Below, in pieces: positions 42,545 to 51,620 of a DNA stretch of 64,000 bases. The notes beneath the pieces are model-generated. The model was not told the origin of the DNA. It worked only from the letters and a program-made list of their open reading frames with translations, and did no database searches. Position 1 is the first letter of the stretch. Every line of letters starts with the position of its first letter. The stretch covers positions 2,108,001-2,172,000 of the forward strand of contig OY762936.1 in assembly GCA_963666935.1 (NCBI GenBank), written 5' to 3'. The position numbers and the translations under genes are program-made. This DNA comes from G963666935 sp963666935 (lineage in GTDB: Bacteria > Bacillota > Clostridia > Christensenellales > CAG-138).

Positions 42545-43780
42545 TTACATATAGTGCTCGGGGTACAGGAGCTTGCCGACTTTGACGCCAATGTCCAGCT
42601 GGCACAACTGCTGAAAATCGCGCAGATCACAGCCGCTGATGGTTTCAATTTTGTTCAGCCTGTATTTGAGGGTATTTTCATGGATATAAAGCTGCTTTGC
42701 GGCTTCCGTCATCCGGCAGTTGTTGGACAAATAAACTTTCAGCGTTTTTAAGAGCTCGGATTTATTGGCTTTGTCATATTCCACAAGGTCGTCAAAATTA
42801 TCATGGTAATACTCATCGAGGATCTTCCGGTCGTTGATATTGGTCAGCAAAGAATATACGCCGATGTCCTTGTAGTAATAAATGGGGCCGATGAGCTGCT
42901 CGGATTTTTTGACTTTCAGGGCCTGCTCCGCCTGACGGTAACTGTTGCGGCACAGACTGATATGGTTGCAGCTTTTGCCGATGCCGGCGTGGAGCTTTAT
43001 TCTGGGAAACTGATTTGACATGCGCAGCGCGATTTCATTGAAAATCCCCTCCAGCACGCTTTGCGAAACATCCCCGGATTTCAAGAGGAAAACTACGGAA
43101 TCGCTTTTTTGCATGGTCAGGGCGTTGAGATGCCGGTTTGAAAAAGCGTCGTTGGTTGCACCCAACAGATAATTCTGAATGCCCGCAATTTTGCTTTCGT
43201 CGCTGATTTGATTGGCACAAATGTAGCTCTCAAAACCGTTGATATCGAGGATGCCGATAAAAAAGCTGTCATTAGCGTGAAAGCCATGGCGCTCAAAGAC
43301 GTCTAAGAATTTGCTTTGCGCGGAAATATCGGAAAAAATTATATTCTCAAGAAGTGTGCGCACAGTATCTTCTTCCAGCTCGTTGGTGATGATTGCGCTG
43401 CCGATATCGTGCGTTACCGTAACAAGGCGGGTTTTCCAGGGCAACTCGAAAAGCGGAAGCTGCATTTCGTCGGCAAGGCGGATGAGCTCCTGGGGGATTT
43501 GGGGGATATAATTGCCGATGTTGATGACGATTCCGGCAATGCCTTTTGCGTTGAGCTTCGGGACGAGATCCACTATTTTCTGAATGTTGCCGTTGAGTGT
43601 GCTGCCGGTTATAATTAAAAGCTCATAGCCAATGATCCAATCGATGGTATCATCGATGTTCATCATGGTTTCGCCAATATAGACCCATCGAATGATTCGA
43701 TCGATACCGCCCTCCCCGCCCACAAGTTTCATTTCCTTGAGGGAGGGTATTTTAAAGAGATCCTTACACCGAAAACTCAT
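42545..43780 (-). CDS. PucR-family regulator of the GABA cluster
   Basis: The 411-residue protein has an N-terminal purine-catabolism-type sensory domain (from KDLFKIPSLKEMKLVGGEGGIDR), a GGDEF-related middle and a C-terminal PucR helix-turn-helix (CRMTEAAKQLYIHENTLKYRLNKIE). It lies 167 bases upstream of gabT on the same strand, so it is most likely the regulator of GABA use; relatives sense amino acids or purine products. Codon use is more A/T-rich than the surrounding operon, which may hint at a separate origin. Confidence 0.85.
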   Translation of the reverse strand: MSFRCKDLFKIPSLKEMKLVGGEGGIDRIIRWVYIGETMMNIDDTIDWIIGYELLIITGSTLNGNIQKIVDLVPKLNAKGIAGIVINIGNYIPQIPQELIRLADEMQLPLFELPWKTRLVTVTHDIGSAIITNELEEDTVRTLLENIIFSDISAQSKFLDVFERHGFHANDSFFIGILDINGFESYICANQISDESKIAGIQNYLLGATNDAFSNRHLNALTMQKSDSVVFLLKSGDVSQSVLEGIFNEIALRMSNQFPRIKLHAGIGKSCNHISLCRNSYRQAEQALKVKKSEQLIGPIYYYKDIGVYSLLTNINDRKILDEYYHDNFDDLVEYDKANKSELLKTLKVYLSNNCRMTEAAKQLYIHENTLKYRLNKIETISGCDLRDFQQLCQLDIGVKVGKLLYPEHYM

Positions 43781-43862
43781 TTTTCATGCCTCAATTTTTT
43801 CAGGTTTCCCACAAGCCGGAAAACCGAAAAGTCCGTTGATTTTTTATATTTTTCTCGCCATT

Positions 43863-43891
43863 ATTATAGCAGAGATTGTACACAATAACAA
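43863..43891 (-). promoter_or_regulatory. Promoter of the GABA-cluster pucR gene
   Basis: Minus-strand -35 TTGTTA (43886-43891) and -10 TATAAT (43863-43868), 17-base spacer, about 83 bases before the ATG. Confidence 0.65.
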
Positions 43892-43932
43892 ACACGCAAT
43901 CTGCCAACCAGCTCCATTTGGGCACAAAACAA

Positions 43933-43956
43933 GCGGCGGTGCAAATGCACCGCCGC
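43933..43956 (-). terminator. Terminator downstream of rmuC
   Basis: Perfect 10-bp GCGGCGGTGC stem with a four-base loop, 20 bases after the rmuC stop, followed on the minus strand by TTGTTTTG. Confidence 0.8.
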
Positions 43957-43976
43957 CGCAAAATTTCGATAAAACA

Positions 43977-45308
43977 TTATGACGCCGTATCCGGCTCCGT
44001 TTCCTCAAGCTCCTCCGTCCACAACTCCGATTCTGAAGGCAGGTAGACAGCTGCCTCGCTTTCTGGCATGGTGGCCACGCCCTTCAGGCTGGATTGAATC
44101 CTGCGGGTGCGAACACCGATGAGGGTATCCAGATCGTTGTTGGCGCGGGTGATCTGCTTCTGGGCCCGATTGAGCACCTCGGAGAAGCGTTCAAACTCCG
44201 TTTTCACGGCGGAGAGTACCTTCCACACCTCGCCACTGCGCCGCTGGATAGCCACGCTGCGGAACGCCATCTGGAAGCTGTTGAGCATGGCCGCCATGGT
44301 GCTGGGGCCTGCAATGCTGACCCGATAATCCCGCTGGAGCTTTTCCACCATCCCCAGCTTCACCACCTCCGCGTAAAGGCCCTCTGTGGGCAAAAACATG
44401 ATGCCGAACTCGGTGGTGCTGGGCGGGTCAATATACTTGTTCTTAATGTCCTTTCCAAAACTGCGGATCCGGGTCTTGAGCACCTCGCCTGCGGCGAGCA
44501 CCCGCTCGGGACTGCCGCTCTCGTAGGCGTCCATCAAGTCGGTGTAAGCGTCCATAGGAAACTTGGAATCTACGGGCAGGTAGATATGCCCCGAATCTTC
44601 CGCGGGAATTTTAATGGCGAATTCCACCCGCTCCCGCCCATGGGCAGAGGTAATAACGTTGGTATCGTACTGCTCCGGCGCAAGAATCTCCGAAAGGATG
44701 GCGCCCAACTGAATTTCGCCCAATGTGCCCCGAGTTTTTACGTTGGCGAGCACCTTCTTTAGATCCCCCACGCCTACCGCCAGGCTTTGCATCTCCCCCA
44801 AACCCTTGTATACCTGCTCCAATCGCTCGTTCACCAACTGGAAGGACTGGGTCATCCGGGCATCCAGCGTCTTTTGCAGCTTTTCATCCACAATCTGACG
44901 CATCTCATCCAATTTTTTGTTGTTGTCGGTCTGCATACCGGAAAGATGTTTTGCCACGGTGCTCCGAATCAACTCCAGCTTTTGCTCGTTTTCCATCGCA
45001 GAGGTTTTAAGCCGGTTTTCCAGCTGGGCGCTCATGTCAGTAAGCGCCTGCTGCATCCGTTGCAACCGCTCCGCCTGCCCTCTGTTGCTCTCCTTCTGAT
45101 TTTGTGCAATGAGGCTCCCCAGCGCCCGGACGCTACTCTGCACGGTTTCACTCAGCTCCAGCCGAAGTGCCCGCTGCTGCTCTTCCATATCCTGTTTGAT
45201 GATCTTCTCATATTGCCGCGCGGCATTTTTTTGGCTCGCCAGCAGTGCCACCGATAGGATCGCGGTTACCGCACAGAGTCCAATGAGCACATAAAGCAAA
45301 GCATCCAT
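43977..45308 (-). CDS. rmuC: RmuC-family DNA recombination protein
   Basis: The 443-residue protein has one N-terminal membrane helix (about 3-23), a long coiled-coil segment (about 30-175) and the RmuC nuclease-like domain with RGTLGEIQLGAILSEIL, YLPVDSKFPMDAYTDLMDA, YIDPPSTTEFGIMFLPTEGLYAEV and PSTMAAMLNSFQMAFRS. It limits recombination between inverted repeats; biochemical details are poorly known. It lies 20 bases after the ECF S-component gene on the same strand. Confidence 0.93.
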   Translation of the reverse strand: MDALLYVLIGLCAVTAILSVALLASQKNAARQYEKIIKQDMEEQQRALRLELSETVQSSVRALGSLIAQNQKESNRGQAERLQRMQQALTDMSAQLENRLKTSAMENEQKLELIRSTVAKHLSGMQTDNNKKLDEMRQIVDEKLQKTLDARMTQSFQLVNERLEQVYKGLGEMQSLAVGVGDLKKVLANVKTRGTLGEIQLGAILSEILAPEQYDTNVITSAHGRERVEFAIKIPAEDSGHIYLPVDSKFPMDAYTDLMDAYESGSPERVLAAGEVLKTRIRSFGKDIKNKYIDPPSTTEFGIMFLPTEGLYAEVVKLGMVEKLQRDYRVSIAGPSTMAAMLNSFQMAFRSVAIQRRSGEVWKVLSAVKTEFERFSEVLNRAQKQITRANNDLDTLIGVRTRRIQSSLKGVATMPESEAAVYLPSESELWTEELEETEPDTAS

Positions 45309-45328
45309 GATTTTTCTCCCGTATCCTT

Positions 45329-45823
45329 CTATTTCCGAAGCGCTTCCACTCCGTGGATGGCGACGAGGCCTATGACAACCCCCGCAGCATACTGAATCAG
45401 ATTAAAAAGCAGACTGGCGCTTGCCGCTGCCCAACCATAGAGCATCCACTCATACGCAAAATAGCCCCCCAGCATAATGAGCCCGGCCAGCGCCAGAACC
45501 AGAACGCGGCCGCTCTTTTTCTTCATGCGCGCAAGGCCCGCCGCAGCCACGGCAGCCATGGCAAATTTAATCACCAGCGTAGCAGGCGCGTAGAGGGCGC
45601 TGCCCAGTAAAAGATCTGCCAGAGCGCTACCTACCCCGGCGCAAATCGCGCCCACCGGCCAGCCCAGCAAAAAGGCTGAAACATAGCACACGGCATCGCC
45701 CGCATTGATATAGGCTCCCGCCAGATTAGGGATGGGGATCTGCACGAACATGGTGACGACCACGACGATTGCAGTGAGCAATCCCGCCATCACAATGGTT
45801 TTAACTTTTCCGTCTGTTTTCAT
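45329..45823 (-). CDS. ECF transporter S component
   Basis: The 164-residue protein has five to six membrane helices and the S-component pattern, with an early TIVMAGLLTAIVVVVTMFV, the gating-type AGAYINAGDAVCYVSAFLLGWPVGAICAGVGSALADLL and a C-terminal NLIQYAAGVVIG helix. S components capture a vitamin or precursor and dock on EcfAAT. The ligand is not readable from sequence; the AGAYINAGDA run recalls the HmpT/PdxU-like group. It overlaps truA by four bases. Confidence 0.82.
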   Translation of the reverse strand: MKTDGKVKTIVMAGLLTAIVVVVTMFVQIPIPNLAGAYINAGDAVCYVSAFLLGWPVGAICAGVGSALADLLLGSALYAPATLVIKFAMAAVAAAGLARMKKKSGRVLVLALAGLIMLGGYFAYEWMLYGWAAASASLLFNLIQYAAGVVIGLVAIHGVEALRK

Positions 45824-46581
45824 TTTACAATCTCCTCCGTATCGAAGTTCTCATATTCAATCCGTCTGAGCATGAGGCCATGGGCGGGCGCCGTAGCTCC
45901 CGCGTCCGTCCGGCTGCCGCTTGCAAGCGCCCGGGCGATGCAGCCCGCATCCCTGCGGCCCATGCCGATATCCAGCATGGTGCCCGCGAAAATGCGAACC
46001 ATGTTGTACATGAATCCGCTGCCCGCCACGTCATAATACAACAGGTTTCCCTCCCGGCTCCACTGGGAAAGGTAGATGGCGCGAACCGTATTTTCCAGCT
46101 CCGTGCCCGTGGACTTGAAGGCGATGAAATCGTGTTCGCCCAAAAGCGCTCCGGCGCTTCTACACATGGCCTCGAAATCCAGCCTGTCATGGATATGCAA
46201 CGCGGTGTTCCTTGTAAACACCCCCGCATGGGGCGCATTGAGCACCGTATAGCGGTAGTGCTTCCGCTTCACATCGTAGCGGGCGTGGAACCCCTCCGCT
46301 TGGTCGCTGTACAGCACGCGGATATCCGGGGGCAGCCCCACGTTGAGGGCGAAGCAGAACTTTTCCGGCGGGATGCGGCTTTGGGTATCGAAATGCGCCA
46401 CCTGCGCCCGGGCGTGGACACCGCTGTCCGTGCGACCGGAAGCATGCAGTGCGATTTTCTCCCCGGTGAGCTTTTTGAGTGCTTCCTCCATGACCTGCTG
46501 CACGGAAAGGCCGTTGGTCTGGACCTGCCACCCCACGTAAGCTGTTCCCTCGTATTGTACGATCATGCGGATGCGCGTCAT
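45820..46581 (-). CDS. truA: tRNA pseudouridine synthase TruA
   Basis: The 253-residue enzyme makes pseudouridine at positions 38-40 of the tRNA anticodon arm. The catalytic Asp is in ASGRTDSGVHARAQV, with the RNA-binding YEGTAYVGWQVQ opening and the FMYNMVRIFAGTML segment. It sits in the conserved Firmicutes neighbourhood with EcfA1-EcfA2-EcfT. Four-base overlaps bind it to both neighbours. Confidence 0.96.
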   Translation of the reverse strand: MTRIRMIVQYEGTAYVGWQVQTNGLSVQQVMEEALKKLTGEKIALHASGRTDSGVHARAQVAHFDTQSRIPPEKFCFALNVGLPPDIRVLYSDQAEGFHARYDVKRKHYRYTVLNAPHAGVFTRNTALHIHDRLDFEAMCRSAGALLGEHDFIAFKSTGTELENTVRAIYLSQWSREGNLLYYDVAGSGFMYNMVRIFAGTMLDIGMGRRDAGCIARALASGSRTDAGATAPAHGLMLRRIEYENFDTEEIVK

Positions 46582-46991
46582 TTGAGCGATTCCACCTCAC
46601 CCGTATTCAGTTTCTGGATGAACCCCAGCTCTACGTCCCCATTGCAGAGGAACAGGGTTACCACCCGCCCGTCTTCCAACGCCAAAAGTAGCAGCGTGAT
46701 TTCCCCCTGTGCATAAGGGTCGCCGGGAAAGCCAGCGTCCTGACTTGCCTCCACTGCCTGCTGCAGATTGACCCCGGAAAGCACAGAGGCAATGTCGGTT
46801 TCACCAAAGGTGCCTGCCACATAAAAGTCGTCGGCTTTGAGCGTGTATCCCAACGCGCGCAGCGATTCCGCCGCCTTTTCGTAAGGATGCGCACCTGTAA
46901 GCGTGCCGCCCAGAATCAGCGCCGCAAGGAGCAGGACCCCTGCCGCCGCCAGCACGATAATTTGGGTTTTCTTGTCGACTTTCTCGTTCAT
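46578..46991 (-). CDS. Hypothetical membrane-anchored protein
   Basis: The 137-residue protein has one N-terminal membrane helix (about 10-30, from TQIIVLAAAGVLLLAALILGG) and a small extracytoplasmic domain of alternating beta and helix. No family is recognised. It starts after a 202-base gap following ecfT and ends overlapping truA by four bases. A 19-codon frame with GAGG upstream (46988-47047) ends at an ATGA overlap with its start and might serve as a translational leader. Confidence 0.6.
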   Translation of the reverse strand: MNEKVDKKTQIIVLAAAGVLLLAALILGGTLTGAHPYEKAAESLRALGYTLKADDFYVAGTFGETDIASVLSGVNLQQAVEASQDAGFPGDPYAQGEITLLLLALEDGRVVTLFLCNGDVELGFIQKLNTGEVESLK

Positions 46992-47193
46992 TGGGCCGCC
47001 ACCGCCTTTGCCGCATCACGCCCGTCCGTACAAACGGTTCGCCTCATTGAATTTTCCTCAAGCTCATATTTGGATTGCAGGGTTAGAATACAGCAAAACC
47101 GACATGGTTTAAATAGCCGATTTTTAAATAAATGATAGGGTCAGTTTGTTAAGCGGGTTCAAATTGCGCGCTTCCGCCGACTGGTGGGCAATA

Positions 47194-48000
47194 TCACGGG
47201 ATGATCGCCTGCACCAAAAGAATTGCCGTAGCAAGGAGAAGAATGCTCATACCTGCGAAGGCATCTTTTTTTTGGAAGCACAACACATTCATGCGGGTAC
47301 GTCCCTCACCGCCATGGTAGCAACGGCTTTCCATGGCCATAGCCAGCTCATCCGCACGGCGGAACGCGGAAACGAACAGGGGCACCAAAATGGGAACCAT
47401 GCTCTTGGCCCGCTGCATCAGCCCGCCGGTTTCAAAGTTCGCACCCCGGGCCATTTGTGCCTTCATAATCTTATCGGCCTCCTCCAGCAGCGTGGGGATA
47501 AACCGAAGGGCAATGGTCATCATCATGGCCAGCTCGTGGGCAGGAAAGTGGATTTTCGCCAGAGGAGAAAGCAACTTTTCCAACCCGTCGGTCAGGGCGA
47601 TGGGGGTTGTAGTGAGGGTCATCAGGGAGGTTCCCGATACCAGTAGGATCAGGCGGGCAGAGATATAAACAGCCTGATGGATGCCGCCGGTGGTGATTTT
47701 AATGATCCAGAACTCCCAAATCATATCACCGGAAACATTCACCAGCAGGTTAATGGCAAACATAAAAAACAGGATGAATTTCAAGGGTTTCAGCGACCGC
47801 CAAAGGTAATTGACCGGCACCCGCGCCAAGAGCGTGACCATGACCACATAGGCGGTTACCGGGATAAAGAGCCACAGGTTCTGCACCAAAAACACCACCA
47901 CGATATAAGCCATCATCAGCGAGAGCTTCGTTCGGGGATCCAGACGGTGCACCACGGAATTGCCAGGGTAGTACTGGCCCAGGGTAATATCCTTAAACAT
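47194..48000 (-). CDS. ecfT: ECF transporter transmembrane component EcfT
   Basis: The 268-residue protein has five or six membrane helices and two coupling motifs of EcfT in the cytoplasmic loop, KAQMARGANFETGGL and SAFRRADELAMAMESRCY (the Ala-Arg-Gly pair). It anchors the ATPases and shuttles S components. GNSVVHRLDPRTKL near the N-terminus is typical. Overlaps ecfA2 by eight bases. Confidence 0.94.
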   Translation of the reverse strand: MFKDITLGQYYPGNSVVHRLDPRTKLSLMMAYIVVVFLVQNLWLFIPVTAYVVMVTLLARVPVNYLWRSLKPLKFILFFMFAINLLVNVSGDMIWEFWIIKITTGGIHQAVYISARLILLVSGTSLMTLTTTPIALTDGLEKLLSPLAKIHFPAHELAMMMTIALRFIPTLLEEADKIMKAQMARGANFETGGLMQRAKSMVPILVPLFVSAFRRADELAMAMESRCYHGGEGRTRMNVLCFQKKDAFAGMSILLLATAILLVQAIIP

Positions 48001-48844
48001 GTTTTACCCTCCCCAGCAAAAACGCCACCATTTCTTCCATTTCATACACAGGCGGTACCTGCATGCCACACTGCCGCAGCTTGCGAGCCAATTTACTTAC
48101 CTCGGGCAGATCCAGCCCGATATCCGCAAGCGTATCGCTGCTTTCCCCGAAGATCTCCCGGGGCGTGCCGACTTTTAAGAGTTTCCCCTCTGAAAGCACT
48201 GCCACGCGGTCGCTGCGACAGGCCACGTCATCCATAGAATGGGACACCATAATCACCGCGCAGCCAGTTTCCTCCCGCAGGTTGTCCACCGTGTTGAGAA
48301 TGGCTTTCCGCCCGGAAGGATCCAGCCCCGCCATGGGCTCGTCCAGCACCAGATATTTGGGGCGCATCGCAATGATGCCCGCCAGCGCCGCCCGACGCTT
48401 TTCCCCGCCCGAGAGCTCAAAGGGTGATTTTTCCGCAAAAGCATCATAGGGTAAGCCCACCAAGCGCATGGCGTCTTTCACCCGCGCTTCAATCTCCTCT
48501 GGGTCCAGCTTCATGTTTTTGGGCCCGTAGGCAATATCCTTCTTCACCGTTTCCTCGAAGAGCTGGTACTCGGGATACTGGAACACCAGACCCACGCGTT
48601 TGCGGCCTTCCTGCCGCTGTTTTTTATCCGACAGGTTGAAGCCATCCACAATAATGCAGCCAGAGGAAGGCTGCATAATGCCGCCAATATGCTGCACCAA
48701 TGTGGACTTCCCACTGCCTGTATGGCCGATGACGCCCAAAAATTCCCCCTCATTGATGGTGAGGGTGATATCTGAAAGCGCCGCGCAGGCCATATCCGTG
48801 CCGGGCATATAAAGCTGATTCACATGTTCAATGACTATCGACAT
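47993..48844 (-). CDS. ecfA2: ECF transporter ATPase EcfA2
   Basis: The 283-residue ABC ATPase has Walker A GHTGSGKSTLVQH, Q-loop VFQYPEYQLFEETV (characteristic of EcfA), signature LSGGEKRRAALA, Walker B LVLDEPMAGLDP and H-loop VSHSMDD. It forms a heterodimer with EcfA1. Overlap with ecfA1 is ten bases. Confidence 0.95.
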   Translation of the reverse strand: MSIVIEHVNQLYMPGTDMACAALSDITLTINEGEFLGVIGHTGSGKSTLVQHIGGIMQPSSGCIIVDGFNLSDKKQRQEGRKRVGLVFQYPEYQLFEETVKKDIAYGPKNMKLDPEEIEARVKDAMRLVGLPYDAFAEKSPFELSGGEKRRAALAGIIAMRPKYLVLDEPMAGLDPSGRKAILNTVDNLREETGCAVIMVSHSMDDVACRSDRVAVLSEGKLLKVGTPREIFGESSDTLADIGLDLPEVSKLARKLRQCGMQVPPVYEMEEMVAFLLGRVKHV

Positions 48845-49644
48845 AACTCGTTCGCCAACTCTTCCACCGTAATTGCGGCCTGATTGATCTCCATCCCCCC
48901 AGCCCTAAGGCGTTCGCCCAGCTGAGCGATGAGGGGCAGGTCCAGTCTGTTTTCCCGAAGTAAGTTTACGCGGGCGAAAACCTCCACAGGCGTTCCCTCT
49001 AAAATGAGCTTCCCTTCCGAGAGCACCGCCACCCGGTCGGCAATGACCGCTTCTTCCATATACTGCGTGATCATGACCACCGTCATGCCCTCGCTGTTAA
49101 GTTTCTTTAGAATCGCCAGCACTTCCTGACGGCCCTGCGGGTCCAGCATAGCCGTGGCTTCGTCCAGCACCAGCACATCCGGCTTCATGGCCAGCATCCC
49201 CGCAATGGCAATGCGCTGCTTTTGCCCGCCGGAAAGCAGGTGCGGCGCGTTTTTGGCGTAGGCAAGCATATCCACCTCATTGAGTGCCCAATCCACCCGC
49301 TTGCGGATTTCACGAGGCTCCACCCCCAGGTTTTCAGGTCCGAAGGCGATATCTTCCTCTACAACAGTGGTCACCAGCTGATTGTCCGGATTTTGAAACA
49401 CCATGCCCACTTTTTGCCGGATCCGCAGGGTATTCTCCTCTTCCCGCGTATCCATTCCGTCCACGGTAACAGTGCCGTCCGTGGGGAGCAGCAAGGCATT
49501 AATATGCTTGGCTAAAGTGGATTTCCCGCTGCCGTTGTGGCCTACCACGGCCACGAACTCCCCCCGTTTGACACAGAGGGACACATCCGAAAGCACCACT
49601 TCGTTTTCGTCGTATTTATAGGTTAAATGCGAAATTTCAATCAT
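48835..49644 (-). CDS. ecfA1: ECF transporter ATPase EcfA1
   Basis: The 269-residue ABC ATPase has Walker A GHNGSGKSTLAKH, Q-loop VFQNPDNQLVTTVVEEDIAFGPENLG, signature LSGGQKQRIAIA and Walker B VLVLDEATAMLDP; FGPENL is an EcfA hallmark. Start at 49644 follows AAAGG; the frame to 49719 is an extension without homology. The A1-A2-T order is standard. With one S component next door, this module can also serve S components coded elsewhere. Confidence 0.95.
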   Translation of the reverse strand: MIEISHLTYKYDENEVVLSDVSLCVKRGEFVAVVGHNGSGKSTLAKHINALLLPTDGTVTVDGMDTREEENTLRIRQKVGMVFQNPDNQLVTTVVEEDIAFGPENLGVEPREIRKRVDWALNEVDMLAYAKNAPHLLSGGQKQRIAIAGMLAMKPDVLVLDEATAMLDPQGRQEVLAILKKLNSEGMTVVMITQYMEEAVIADRVAVLSEGKLILEGTPVEVFARVNLLRENRLDLPLIAQLGERLRAGGMEINQAAITVEELANELCR

Positions 49645-49723
49645 GTTTTTCCTTTGCACGCACTCAGAATAGCTTATTATACCACAATTTGCCTCACCCG
49701 ACACCATTGGGCACTTCAAAGCA

Positions 49724-49745
49724 AAAGCCGCCCGGCGGGCGGCTT
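49724..49745 (-). terminator. Terminator of guaB
   Basis: AAGCCGCC/GGCGGCTT stem ending 15 bases after the guaB stop; TTTTGCTTT follows on the minus strand. Confidence 0.8.
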
Positions 49746-49759
49746 CCGGCCTAGAAAAA

Positions 49760-51268
49760 TTATTTCGTCATATAGGATGTGGAATCCTTCAGCACCACAT
49801 CGTGGGCGCCGCCCTCAATGATGCTTACGGAGGATACCAGCGTCAGACGTGCCTTCTTGCGCAATTCCTCAAGCGTCAGCGCGCCGCAGTTGCACATGGT
49901 GGAACGCATTTTGCTTAAGGTCAGGCCCACGTTGTCATGAAGGCTGCCGGCATAGGGCACGTAGGAATCTACCCCTTCCTCGAAGGAGAGCTTTTCATCG
50001 CCGCCCATATCATACCGCTGCCAGTTGCGGGCACGGGCAGAACCCTCGCCCCAGTATTCCTTCATGTATCTGCCGTTGATGAAGACCCTGTTGGTGGGGC
50101 TTTCGTCGAAGCGGGCAAAGTACCTGCCCAGCATGCAGAAATCGCAGCCCATAGCCAGCGCCAGCGTGATATGGTAATCCATAACGATGCCACCGTCGGA
50201 ACAGACGGGGACATAGATCCCTGTTTCCTCAAAATATTCATCCCGGGCCTTTGCCACCTCAATGACGGAAGTTGCCTGTCCGCGGCCAATGCCTTTGGCC
50301 TCCCGGGTGATGCAGATGGAACCGCCGCCGATGCCGACCTTTACAAAATCCGCGCCCGCATCCGCCAGGAACCGGAACCCTTCCCGGTCCACCACGTTAC
50401 CCGCGCCGATTTTGACACGATCCCCGTATGTTTCGCGCACATAGGAAAGCGCCTGCTGCTGCCACTGAGAGTATCCCTCCGAAGAGTCGATGCACAGCAC
50501 GTCCACCCCCGCCTCTACAAGGGCTGGAATCCGCTCCGAATAGTCCCTTGTGTTGATACCCGCACCCACCACGTAACGCTTGTTGTCGTCCAGCAGTTCC
50601 AGCGGGTTCTCCTTGTGCATATCATAGTCCTTGCGGAATACGAACGCCACCATATTGCCCTCTTTGGTAATAATGGGCAGGGCGTTGAGCTTGTTGTCCC
50701 AGATGATGTTGTTGGCCTCTTTGAGGCTGATGCCCTCGTAGGCATAGACCAGCTTTTCAAAGGGGGTCATGAACGTGGACACCTTTGCGGAGCGTTCCAT
50801 GCGGCTGACCCGATAATCCCGGCTGGTAACCATGCCCAGAAGTTTACCGGTGGGGGTGCCGTCGTGGGTAACCGCCACGGTGGAATGCCCGGTTTTTTCC
50901 TTGAGCCGAAGGATATCATCCAGGGTGTTTTCTGGGGTGACGTTAGATTCGCTGACCGCAAAACCCGCCTTGTAACTCTTCACCCGGCGCACCATACCCG
51001 CCTGATCCTCAATGCTTTGGGAACCATAGATGAAAGCGATGCCGCCTTCCCGGGCCAGCGCCACCGCCAGCTTTTCCCCGGAAACCGCTTGCATAACGGC
51101 GGACACCAACGGGATATTCATGGAGAGGGATGCAGTCTCGCCCCGTCGGAACCTGCATACGGGCACCCGCAGGGAAGTGTTTTCCGGGATGCATTCAGCG
51201 GAGGTATAGTTGGGAATCAGCAGATATTCGCTGAAGGTATGCGAAGGTTCTTCATAATAGTAGGCCAT
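49760..51268 (-). CDS. guaB: IMP dehydrogenase
   Basis: The 502-residue enzyme oxidises IMP to XMP, the committed step to guanine nucleotides. The barrel core is interrupted by a CBS pair (about residues 95-215). The catalytic Cys lies in VGIGGGSICITRE; most enzymes read GPGSICTTR, so this belongs to a divergent Clostridia-type group. GDRVKIGAGNVVDREG and VCSDGGIVMDYHI bind the substrate phosphate region. GGGGGGAG precedes the ATG. It has its own promoter downstream of the purine operon. Confidence 0.93.
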   Translation of the reverse strand: MAYYYEEPSHTFSEYLLIPNYTSAECIPENTSLRVPVCRFRRGETASLSMNIPLVSAVMQAVSGEKLAVALAREGGIAFIYGSQSIEDQAGMVRRVKSYKAGFAVSESNVTPENTLDDILRLKEKTGHSTVAVTHDGTPTGKLLGMVTSRDYRVSRMERSAKVSTFMTPFEKLVYAYEGISLKEANNIIWDNKLNALPIITKEGNMVAFVFRKDYDMHKENPLELLDDNKRYVVGAGINTRDYSERIPALVEAGVDVLCIDSSEGYSQWQQQALSYVRETYGDRVKIGAGNVVDREGFRFLADAGADFVKVGIGGGSICITREAKGIGRGQATSVIEVAKARDEYFEETGIYVPVCSDGGIVMDYHITLALAMGCDFCMLGRYFARFDESPTNRVFINGRYMKEYWGEGSARARNWQRYDMGGDEKLSFEEGVDSYVPYAGSLHDNVGLTLSKMRSTMCNCGALTLEELRKKARLTLVSSVSIIEGGAHDVVLKDSTSYMTK

Positions 51269-51331
51269 TTTTATGCTCCCCCCAATTTCTTCAAAAGGTA
51301 ATCCATATGCTCGATGCTCTTCTCGTTTTTT

Positions 51332-51340
51332 ATTATACCA
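51332..51340 (-). promoter_or_regulatory. Extended -10 promoter of guaB
   Basis: Minus-strand TGGTATAAT, an extended -10 (TATAAT at 51332-51337) without a good -35, about 64 bases before the guaB ATG. Confidence 0.5.
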
Positions 51341-51620
51341 GCAATGCGAGGCGAAAATCCAGAGAACCTCGGATTTTACAGCCCTGCCTCTCCATGTGTT
51401 TGCGCGGATTCGGGCGCGCTGCGCCGAGAATGAGGAACTTCTCCCCGGTACAATAGGCCGAAAGCGGGAAAAGCCTTTGTGGAATCATACAATTCCCTGC
51501 CCCCGCTGTCAAGGGCCGGTTGGGCTTTCTTGGCGGTACGGTGGTTTTCAGCCACAGCTTGAAAACTCCGCGTCCGCGGCTCCATCCCATGATACCCGCG
51601 GCAGGAAAAACCGCGATTCT
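51341..51620. other. Intergenic region between purL and the guaB promoter
   Basis: About 280 bases with no credible gene; frames here have no ribosome site or homology. A CGCGG/CCGCG hairpin near 51597-51615 follows purL but lacks a T-run, so purine-operon termination here is uncertain. No riboswitch was recognised. Confidence 0.5.

Noticed and set aside
51333..51590. 85-codon minus-strand frame between purL and guaB
   Set aside because: Overlaps the guaB promoter, has no ribosome site or homology.
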